A stretch of DNA of 64,000 nt from Amycolatopsis vancoresmycina (GTDB taxonomy: Bacteria; Actinomycetota; Actinomycetes; Mycobacteriales; Pseudonocardiaceae), in NCBI RefSeq assembly GCF_000716785.1, contig NZ_JNYY01000001.1, positions 1,116,001 to 1,180,000 on the forward strand, written 5' to 3'. Positions 8,879-15,825 of the stretch are shown here, piece by piece. The notes under the pieces are model-generated. The model was given only the letters and a program-made list of their open reading frames with translations, was not told the origin of the DNA and searched no databases. Within the stretch, counting starts at the first letter, position 1. Each line of letters opens with the position of its first letter. Both the position numbers and the translations under genes were made by a program.

Positions 8879-9172
8879 GTGGTCCCACTTCTTCCTTGCT
8901 CGAGTGCGCGAAACGACGGTGCGGCGCCGACCCCCGGCGGCGACGCGGCACATGCAAGCAGAAAGGTTCGTGGGATGTCCACAGCCGGTCCCCGCACGAT
9001 TGCCCTGCGTGATCGTGATTTCGGAGCGTCGCTGCTGGTGAGCGCAGTGGATTAGGCCATTCGGTTCAATTTTGCATTTTGCACCCCGCAACAGAGCGCA
9101 CACGGCCGGCGAACCCGCAGCTGAAGCAGGCCCTCGCAGGGAAACCCGGGCCGTGTCCGATTCATCCCAACT
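8879..9172. other. Divergent intergenic region upstream of the conservon and the TetR gene
   Basis: About 290 bases before the TetR operators, including an unusually AT-rich patch (about 9060-9085) for this genome. It should hold the promoter of the conservon operon (minus strand). I see no confident -35/-10 pair, RNA structure or short coding frame here. Confidence 0.4.
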
Positions 9173-9206
9173 TTGCGTGCCACGCAATTTTTTGCGTGGC
9201 ACGCAA
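9173..9206. promoter_or_regulatory. Twin palindromic operators for the TetR regulator
   Basis: Two 15-bp palindromes of consensus TTGCGTG-S-CACGCAA lie at 9173-9187 and 9192-9206, each perfect about its centre, with centres 19 bp apart and only four bases between. Together they also make a larger perfect inverted repeat because the central bases are C and G. They sit 21 bases before the TetR ATG, where autorepression of the tetR-ABC operon is expected. Confidence 0.85.
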
Positions 9207-9227
9207 GATTTTCGCTACACTCTGCAC

Positions 9228-9896
9228 ATGCCGCCGGACGAACTCCCGAAGCTGACCCTGCGGGAGCGGAAGAAGCGCGAGGCCCGCCGGGCGCTCGCGC
9301 AGGCCGCGCTGCGGCTCACGCTGGAGCGCGGGCTGGAGAACGTCCGGGTGGAGGACATCGCCACCGAGGTGGGCGTCTCCCCCCGCACATTCAACAACTA
9401 CTTCTCCAGCAAGGAGCAGGCGGTCTGCGCCGTGGTCGTCGACCGCCACGAGGGGATGCGCGAGGCCCTGCTCGCCCGCCCGGCGGGCGAACCGCTGTGG
9501 GAGTCCGTCAAGCAGGCCGTACTCGAGCAATATTCGCGTGAAGGCGAGCCGGATCGCGCGTATGTTGCCCGTATCCGGGAGCTGATGGGCCAGCTCATGC
9601 TGCGGGGCGAGTTCCTGAACGCCCACGCGGCGGTCGAGCGGGTCCTCGCCGAGACGATCGCGAAACGGGTGGGCGGTGTGGACCACCTGCTGTGCCGCCT
9701 GATGGCCTCCTCGGTGGAAAGCGCCGTCCGCGTCGCCTTCGTCAACTGGTTCACGAGCGAAGGCGAACCGCTCCTGCCGACCCTGGAGCGGTTGCTGGAC
9801 GAGCTGGCCGCCGGGATGCCGACCCTGACCGGTGGCACCGAAGGAAAACCCGACCCGAACACCACCACCACTCCACTGGGGGAACCGTTGTGCTAG
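9228..9896 (+). CDS. TetR family transcriptional regulator
   Basis: A 222-residue regulator. The helix-turn-helix is VEDIATEVGVSPRTFNNYFSSKEQAV (about residues 42-67), preceded by a basic stretch, LRERKKREARRAL; the C-terminal half is the helical ligand-binding and dimer domain. It probably represses its own operon, since paired palindromes end 21 bases upstream and its stop overlaps the start of the ABC exporter gene by seven bases (GTGCTAG). Regulators in this position usually sense substrates of the exporter, giving drug-inducible efflux. The start is ATG at 9228. Confidence 0.93.
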   Translation: MPPDELPKLTLRERKKREARRALAQAALRLTLERGLENVRVEDIATEVGVSPRTFNNYFSSKEQAVCAVVVDRHEGMREALLARPAGEPLWESVKQAVLEQYSREGEPDRAYVARIRELMGQLMLRGEFLNAHAAVERVLAETIAKRVGGVDHLLCRLMASSVESAVRVAFVNWFTSEGEPLLPTLERLLDELAAGMPTLTGGTEGKPDPNTTTTPLGEPLC

Positions 9897-11623
9897 TCAA
9901 GCTCCTGCGCAGCCACCTGCGCCCGTACCGGGGCACGCTGTGGGTGATCGTCGTGCTCCAGCTGGTGCAGACGATCGCCATGCTCTACCTGCCGACGCTG
10001 AACGCCGACATCGTCGACAACGGCCTGATCAAGGGCGACATGGGCTACATCCTGCGGATCGGCGCGGTGATGCTCGCCGTCACGCTGGCCCAGATCGCCG
10101 GCTCGATCGGCGCGGTCTACTTCGGCGCGCGCACGGCGATGGCGATCGGCCGCGACATCCGCGCCGGGGTCTTCCACCGGGTGCAGGACTTCTCGGCCCG
10201 CGAGGTCGGCCAGTTCGGCACGCCGTCGCTGATCACCCGCACCACCAACGACGTCCAGCAGGTCCAGATGCTGGTGCTGATGACGCTGACGCTGATGGTG
10301 TCCGCGCCGATCATGTGCGTCGGCGGCATCATCCTGGCGCTGAACCTCGACGTGCCGCTGTCGTCGCTGCTGCTGGTGATCGTGCCCGTGCTCGCGGTCT
10401 CGGTCGGGTTCATCATCGCCAAGATGCGGCCCGCGTTCCGGCTGATGCAGGTCCGGATCGACCGCATCAACCAGATCCTGCGCGAGCAGATCATGGGCAT
10501 CCGGGTCATCCGGGCGTTCGTGCGCGACAAGCACGAGCGGCAGCGCTTCGACGCCGCCAACGACGAACTGCTGACGGTTTCGCTGCGGGTCGGGCGGCTG
10601 ATGGCCCTGATGTTCCCGATCGTGATGCTGGTGATGAACGTTTCCAGCGTCGCGGTGCTGTGGTTCGGCGGCCAGCGGATCGACTCCGGCAGCATGCAGA
10701 TCGGGGCCATGACGGCGTTCCTGTCGTACCTGCTGCAGATCCTGATGGCCGTCATGATGGCCACGTTCATGTTCATGATGGTGCCGCGCGCGGAGGTCAG
10801 CGCCGAGCGGATCAGCGAGGTGCTGGACACCGAGTCGAGCGTGCGCCCGCCGGTGACGCCGATCCGCCCGGGCGCGGTGCACGGGCACCTGGAACTGTCC
10901 GGTGTGGAGTTCCGCTACCCCGGCGCGGAAAAGCCGGTGCTGTGCGACATTTCGCTGATCGGGCGGCCGGGTGAGACCACCGCCGTGATCGGCTCGACCG
11001 GCACCGGCAAGACGACGCTGCTCAACCTGATCCCCCGGCTGATGGACGCCACCGCCGGCACGGTGAAGGTCGACGGCGTCGACGTCCGCGACCTCGACCC
11101 GGCGGTGCTCGCCCGCGCGGTCGGGCTCGTGCCGCAGAAGCCGTACCTGTTCGCCGGGACGGTGGCGAGCAACCTGCGCTACGGCAACCCGGACGCGACC
11201 GACGAAGAGCTGTGGCACGCGCTGGAAGTGGCCCAGGGCAAGGACTTCGTCGAAGCGATGCCCGAGGGCCTCGACGCGCCGATCGCCCAGGGCGGCACGA
11301 ACGTCTCGGGCGGCCAGCGGCAGCGGCTCGCGATCGCCAGGATGCTTGTGCACAAGCCGGAGATCTACCTGTTCGACGACTCGTTTTCGGCGCTGGACTA
11401 CGCGACCGACGCGGCCCTGCGCCGCGCGCTGGTCTCGGAGACGGCGGACGCGACGGTGGTCATCGTGGCGCAGCGGGTCAGCACGATCCGGGGCGCCGAC
11501 CGCATCATCGTCCTCGACGAGGGCCGCGTCGTCGGCACCGGCACCCACCACGAACTCATGGACGGCAACGAAACCTACCGGGAGATCGTCCTGTCCCAGC
11601 TGACCGAGCAGGAGGCGGCGTGA
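9890..11623 (+). CDS. ABC exporter half-transporter with degenerate catalytic site
   Basis: A 577-residue fused membrane-ATPase half-transporter. Six membrane helices occupy about residues 15-310. The ATPase has Walker A GSTGTGKTTLLN (near 368), signature NVSGGQRQRLAIARML and Walker B IYLFDDSFSALD. The catalytic glutamate after Walker B is replaced by Asp (FDDSFS), as in the degenerate half of heterodimeric exporters of the TM287/288 and BmrCD kind, so it should work only with the next gene's product. It starts GTG at 9890 behind GGGGGA, inside the tetR stop region. The cargo is unknown; regulation by TetR suggests drug or toxic metabolite efflux. Confidence 0.93.
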   Translation: MLVKLLRSHLRPYRGTLWVIVVLQLVQTIAMLYLPTLNADIVDNGLIKGDMGYILRIGAVMLAVTLAQIAGSIGAVYFGARTAMAIGRDIRAGVFHRVQDFSAREVGQFGTPSLITRTTNDVQQVQMLVLMTLTLMVSAPIMCVGGIILALNLDVPLSSLLLVIVPVLAVSVGFIIAKMRPAFRLMQVRIDRINQILREQIMGIRVIRAFVRDKHERQRFDAANDELLTVSLRVGRLMALMFPIVMLVMNVSSVAVLWFGGQRIDSGSMQIGAMTAFLSYLLQILMAVMMATFMFMMVPRAEVSAERISEVLDTESSVRPPVTPIRPGAVHGHLELSGVEFRYPGAEKPVLCDISLIGRPGETTAVIGSTGTGKTTLLNLIPRLMDATAGTVKVDGVDVRDLDPAVLARAVGLVPQKPYLFAGTVASNLRYGNPDATDEELWHALEVAQGKDFVEAMPEGLDAPIAQGGTNVSGGQRQRLAIARMLVHKPEIYLFDDSFSALDYATDAALRRALVSETADATVVIVAQRVSTIRGADRIIVLDEGRVVGTGTHHELMDGNETYREIVLSQLTEQEAA

Positions 11624-13632
11624 GCACGACGGAATCGCCCAAGGCCGCCGTCACCGACACCGGGGAACGCCCGACGGCCCAGCGGCACCGGAACACCGGG
11701 GCCGCGGCCGCCGGGCCCGGGGCCCGGTTCATGGGTGGCGGCGCGCCGCCGGAGAAGGCCCTGGACTTCAAGGGCTCGCTCAAGCGGCTGCTGCAGCTGC
11801 TCAAACCGCAGCGGGCCGCCCTCGTCGGCGTCTTCGTGCTTGGCGCCGCCAGCGTCGCGCTGACCGTGATCGGGCCGAAGATCCTCGGCCAGGCCACCGA
11901 CGCCATCCTCGCCGGCGTGCTCGGCAAGCAGGTGCCGCCGGGGGTCACCAAGGAGCAGATCGTCGCCGGCCTGCGGGCCCGCGGCGACGGCACGCTCGCC
12001 GACATCTACAGCCGGGTCGACCTCGTGCCCGGCGTCGGCATCGACTTCGACAGGGTCGGGCAGATCCTGCTGACCGTGCTGGCGCTGTTCGTCATCTCGT
12101 CGTTCTTCGGCCTGATCCAGGCCCGGCTGACGACGACCCTGGTGCAGCACGCGGTGTACCGGCTGCGCCAGGAGGTCGAGGAGAAGTTCGCGCGGCTGCC
12201 GCTGAAGTACTTCGACCGCCAGCCGCGCGGCGAGGTGCTGTCCCGCGTCACCAACGACATCGACAACCTGGCGATGTCGCTGCAGCAGACGCTGTCGCAG
12301 ATCGTGTCGTCGCTGCTGACGGTGATCGGCGTGCTGATCATGATGTTCCTGATCTCGCCGCTGCTGGCCGCGATCGCGCTGCTCACGGTGCCGCTGTCGG
12401 CGGTCGTGGCGGCGAAGATCGGCAAGCGGGCGCAGCCGAACTTCATCAAGCAGTGGTCGACGACCGGGAAGCTCAACGCGCACGTCGAGGAGATGTACAC
12501 CGGGCACTCGCTGGTCAAGGTGTTCGGCCGCCGCGACGAGTCCGCGGCGATCTTCGACAAGCAGAACGAAACGCTCTACCAGGCGAGTTTCCGGGCGCAG
12601 TTCATCTCCGGGATGATCCAGCCGGCGATGATGTTCATCGGCAACCTCAGCTACGTGCTGGTGGCGGTGATCGGCGCGCTGCGCGTCGCGTCGGGCAGCC
12701 TGACCCTCGGCGAGGTGCAGGCGTTCATCCAGTACTCGCGGCAGTTCAGCCAGCCGGTGACGCAGATCGCCAGCATGGCGAACCTGCTGCAGTCGGGTGT
12801 CGCCTCGGCCGAGCGGGTGTTCGCGCTGCTCGACGCCGAGGAGCAGGCCCCGGAGCCGGCGAACCCCGAGCGGCCGCCGGTGGTGCACGGGCGCGTCGAG
12901 TTCCAGGACGTCTCCTTCCGCTACCTGCCGGAGAAGCCGCTGATCGAGAACCTGTCGCTGACCGTCGAACCCGGGCAGACGGTGGCGATCGTCGGCCCGA
13001 CCGGGGCGGGGAAGACGACGCTGGTCAACCTGCTCATGCGGTTCTACGAACTCGACCGCGGGCGGATCACGCTCGACGGCGTGGACATCGCGAAGATGAA
13101 CCGCGAGGAACTGCGCGACCAGACCGGCATGGTGCTGCAGGACGCGTGGCTGTTCGGCGGCACGATCGCGGAGAACATCGCCTACGGCGCGGACGACCCG
13201 AGCCGCGAGGAGATCGTCCAGGCGGCCCAGGCGACGTACGTGGACCGGTTCGTCCGGACCCTGCCGGACGGGTACGACACGGTGCTCGACGACGAGGGCG
13301 GCACGGTCAGCGCGGGCGAGAAGCAGCTGATCACGGTGGCGCGGGCGTTCCTGGCCAAGCCGGTCATCCTCATCCTGGACGAGGCGACCAGCTCGGTCGA
13401 CACCCGCACCGAGGTGCTGATCCAGCGGGCGATGAACGAGCTGCGCAGCGGCCGCACCAGCTTCGTGATCGCGCACCGCCTGTCGACGATCCGCGACGCG
13501 GACGTGATCCTCGTGATGGAGCACGGGCAGATCGTCGAGCACGGCGACCACGAAACGCTGCTGCACAGCGGTGGTGCGTACGCGCGGCTGTACGCGGCGC
13601 AGTTCGCCGAAGCCATGGCGGAAACCGACTGA
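11620..13632 (+). CDS. ABC exporter half-transporter with canonical catalytic site
   Basis: A 670-residue partner of the preceding half-transporter, with a Gly/Ala-rich cytoplasmic N-terminal extension of about 50 residues before the six membrane helices. The ATPase has Walker A GPTGAGKTTLVN (near 458), Walker B ILILDEATSSVD with the catalytic Glu intact, and a variant signature, TVSAGEKQLITVARAFL (SAGEK instead of SGGQ). Each subunit thus supplies one altered element, the standard asymmetry of heterodimeric exporters. GTG at 11620 overlaps the upstream stop as GTGA, so subunit synthesis is probably coupled. Confidence 0.93.
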   Translation: MSTTESPKAAVTDTGERPTAQRHRNTGAAAAGPGARFMGGGAPPEKALDFKGSLKRLLQLLKPQRAALVGVFVLGAASVALTVIGPKILGQATDAILAGVLGKQVPPGVTKEQIVAGLRARGDGTLADIYSRVDLVPGVGIDFDRVGQILLTVLALFVISSFFGLIQARLTTTLVQHAVYRLRQEVEEKFARLPLKYFDRQPRGEVLSRVTNDIDNLAMSLQQTLSQIVSSLLTVIGVLIMMFLISPLLAAIALLTVPLSAVVAAKIGKRAQPNFIKQWSTTGKLNAHVEEMYTGHSLVKVFGRRDESAAIFDKQNETLYQASFRAQFISGMIQPAMMFIGNLSYVLVAVIGALRVASGSLTLGEVQAFIQYSRQFSQPVTQIASMANLLQSGVASAERVFALLDAEEQAPEPANPERPPVVHGRVEFQDVSFRYLPEKPLIENLSLTVEPGQTVAIVGPTGAGKTTLVNLLMRFYELDRGRITLDGVDIAKMNREELRDQTGMVLQDAWLFGGTIAENIAYGADDPSREEIVQAAQATYVDRFVRTLPDGYDTVLDDEGGTVSAGEKQLITVARAFLAKPVILILDEATSSVDTRTEVLIQRAMNELRSGRTSFVIAHRLSTIRDADVILVMEHGQIVEHGDHETLLHSGGAYARLYAAQFAEAMAETD

Positions 13633-13687
13633 AGGTTCGCCCCGGTACCCTGGACGCTCCGGAAGCGGAAGGGGTACTGGGGCACCC

Positions 13688-14755
13688 ATGGCGGACAAAC
13701 TCGAGGAATACCGCGGCAAGCGGGCCCGCGACCGCACCTCCGAACCGTGGCCGGACGGCCCGCCCGTCCCCGGCGACGACGACCTCTTCGTCATCCAGGA
13801 ACACCACGCCACCCGGCTGCACTGGGACTTCCGGCTGGAACGCGACGGCGTGCTCGTGTCGTGGGCGGTGCCGAAGGGCCTGCCGCTCTCCCCCGGCGTG
13901 CCGCGCCTGGCGGTGCACACCGAAGACCACCCCATGGAATACCTCACCTTCTCCGGCGAGATCCCGGCCGGCGAGTACGGCGGTGGCCGGATGACCGTGT
14001 GGGACACCGGGAAGTACGAAACCCTGCACTGGAACGACCACAAGGTCGAGGTGGTCTTCCACGGCGAACGGGCGCGCGGCAAGTACCTGTTCACCAACCG
14101 GCACGACGAGGACGCCCGCGACTGGACCCTGCGGCGCCTCGACCCGGCCGAACCGGGCCACGAAGACGCGCCAGAGTTCCTCGAGCCGATGACGGCCGTG
14201 CCCGGCGGGCTGCCGCCGGACGACGACGAGTGGGCCTACGAATTCGCCTGGGGCGGCCTGCGCACGATGCTGCTGGTCTGCGGCGGCCGCGTCACCGCGC
14301 ACGACGAGACCGGCGCCGACGTCACCGGCCGGTACCCCGAGCTGCACAAGCTCGGCGAACAGTTCGGGTCGACGGAAGTGCTGCTGGACGGCGAAGTCGT
14401 CGTGGTGAAGGACGGCAAGCCGTACCCGGACGGCCTCGAAGAGCGCCGCCGGGCCGACGGCGCGGCCGCCAAACGGCTCAAGGCCAGCTGCCCGGTCTTC
14501 TACTTCGCCGCCGACGTCCTGCACCTCGACGGCCGGGCGACGCTGGACCTGCCGTACACGAAACGCCGGGAACTCCTCGACGGCCTGGCGGTCGAGGACC
14601 GGCACTGGCAGGTGCCGCGCTACTACCTGGGCGGCGGCGAGGCCGTCGCCGGGGCCAGCCGCCAGCACGGCCTCCCCGGTGTCGTCGCGAAGCGGGCGGA
14701 CAGCCCGTACCGCCCGGGCGGCGGCCCGGGCGACTGGCTGCTGATCAGGAACTGA
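13688..14755 (+). CDS. LigD-type 3'-phosphoesterase fused to a ligase domain lacking the catalytic lysine
   Basis: A 355-residue protein with two LigD modules. The phosphoesterase domain (about 25-160) has its full metal site: H39, H45, D47, R49 in HHATRLHWDFRLE and H81/Y85 in DHPMEY, matching the H-x5-H-x-D-x-R and H-x3-Y pattern of LigD 3'-end processing enzymes. The second half (about 175-355) follows the nucleotidyltransferase fold (LLDGEVVVV; GVVAKRADSPYRPG), but motif I reads EFAWGGLR instead of E-x-K-x-D-G-x-R, replacing the AMP-accepting lysine with A187 and Asp with G189. It probably heals 3' ends without sealing nicks. ATG at 13688 follows the ABC gene by 55 bases. Confidence 0.85.
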   Translation: MADKLEEYRGKRARDRTSEPWPDGPPVPGDDDLFVIQEHHATRLHWDFRLERDGVLVSWAVPKGLPLSPGVPRLAVHTEDHPMEYLTFSGEIPAGEYGGGRMTVWDTGKYETLHWNDHKVEVVFHGERARGKYLFTNRHDEDARDWTLRRLDPAEPGHEDAPEFLEPMTAVPGGLPPDDDEWAYEFAWGGLRTMLLVCGGRVTAHDETGADVTGRYPELHKLGEQFGSTEVLLDGEVVVVKDGKPYPDGLEERRRADGAAAKRLKASCPVFYFAADVLHLDGRATLDLPYTKRRELLDGLAVEDRHWQVPRYYLGGGEAVAGASRQHGLPGVVAKRADSPYRPGGGPGDWLLIRN

Positions 14756-15125
14756 CCCGGCGCGCCAGCGCCACCCCCGCCACGACGACCACCAGCCCGG
14801 CCACGACGTTCCCGACCAGGGCGCCGGTCGTCGGCGAAGTCCCGCCGGACTGCCGGAGCAACCACGGCGAAACGGCGGCCCAGGCACCGAGGACCGGGAC
14901 CACCCAGCCGATCAGCGCCAGCCGCCTGCTGGCCGTGCGGGCGATCGCCAGCGCGATCAGGACCAGGCCGACGAGCGTATCGCTCAGCGCGAGGACGCCC
15001 GCCCCGCCGAAGCCGGTGATCCACGGGGCCATGACCAGGTACAGCCCGGCCAGCAGGACGAAACCGGCCGCCGCGCCGGCCACCGCCGTGCGGTGCCGGG
15101 TGGCAGGAGAGCCAGTGGATGTCAT
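14745..15125 (-). CDS. SPW-repeat membrane protein
   Basis: A 126-residue integral membrane protein with four predicted helices. Two APW/SPW motifs (VMAPWITGF and AVSPWLLRQ) each follow a helix, the signature of the small SPW-repeat family of unknown function. ATG is at 15125. Its last 11 bases overlap, tail to tail, the end of the LigD-like gene on the other strand. Confidence 0.75.
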   Translation of the reverse strand: MTSTGSPATRHRTAVAGAAAGFVLLAGLYLVMAPWITGFGGAGVLALSDTLVGLVLIALAIARTASRRLALIGWVVPVLGAWAAVSPWLLRQSGGTSPTTGALVGNVVAGLVVVVAGVALARRVSS

Positions 15126-15169
15126 TTTCCCACCTCCGCCCGGAGGAGTACCCGGCCGTCGCGGCCGGT

Positions 15170-15213
15170 AACCGGGGCCTGCCCGCCGCCCTCGATGCCG
15201 GCAGGCCCCGGTT
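15170..15213 (-). terminator. Hairpin terminator of the secreted peptidase-like gene
   Basis: AACCGGGGCCTGCC (15170-15183) and GGCAGGCCCCGGTT (15200-15213) form a perfect 14-bp stem beginning two bases after the minus-strand stop at 15216. No T-tract is present. Confidence 0.65.
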
Positions 15214-15215
15214 CG

Positions 15216-15725
15216 TCAGCAACCGCAGGTGTAGTACGTGATGTCCCAGTGGTTGCCCTCGTCGCAGTAGAGGTTGCCCGAGCCGGCCTTCCACTGCGGG
15301 TAGCCGTCGCCGCGCAGGCCGATGTAGGAGAAGCTGTTCTTGATGTAGGAGTCGATGCAGCTGTTGTGCGAGATGTCCACCTTGTAGCCGTTGTAGTGGC
15401 TGTAGGTGCCCGACGCGTGGCCGACCTCGGTGCCGCCGGTGATGTTGATCGCGCAGCCGCTGGCTCGCTTCAGCGTGATGACCCCGTCGACCGTGCTCTG
15501 GTTGATCTGTTCGTAGGACGTGCACGTCGAGTTGGACCGCGTGGTGCAGTTCCCGCTCGACGAGTGCGTCACCCCGGCCGCGGACAGCTGCGACGCGGCC
15601 TGCGCCTGGGTGAGCTTGGTGACCTCGACGGTCGCCGACGCGGTGCCGATGGTCGCGAACACCGCCGTCGCGGCGGACGCGGCCAGCCCCAGTGCCACCC
15701 GCGCCAGCATCCGTTGTCCCCGCAT
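15216..15725 (-). CDS. Secreted protein with a possible M15-like (DD-peptidase/hedgehog) zinc fold
   Basis: A 169-residue exported protein with signal peptide MRGQRMLARVALGLAASAAT ending near ASA (about residue 31). The mature part has GHASGTYSHYNGYKVDI and EGNHWDI, which resemble the zinc-ligand motifs S-x-H-x-x-G-x-x-x-D and E-x-x-H-W of M15 peptidases and hedgehog-type domains. Six cysteines suggest disulfides. If right, it could trim peptidoglycan peptides outside the cell; the match is by motif only. ATG at 15725 gives a normal signal peptide. A terminator hairpin follows. Confidence 0.65.
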   Translation of the reverse strand: MRGQRMLARVALGLAASAATAVFATIGTASATVEVTKLTQAQAASQLSAAGVTHSSSGNCTTRSNSTCTSYEQINQSTVDGVITLKRASGCAINITGGTEVGHASGTYSHYNGYKVDISHNSCIDSYIKNSFSYIGLRGDGYPQWKAGSGNLYCDEGNHWDITYYTCGC

Positions 15726-15825
15726 GCGTTGTCTCCCTCGTAAGCCGATCCGGACGCCGCGAGCCAAATCGGGGCGGCCATAACTTCGCCAAACGAGACT
15801 CCCCGCGCGCCGGGCGGGCGGCGGG

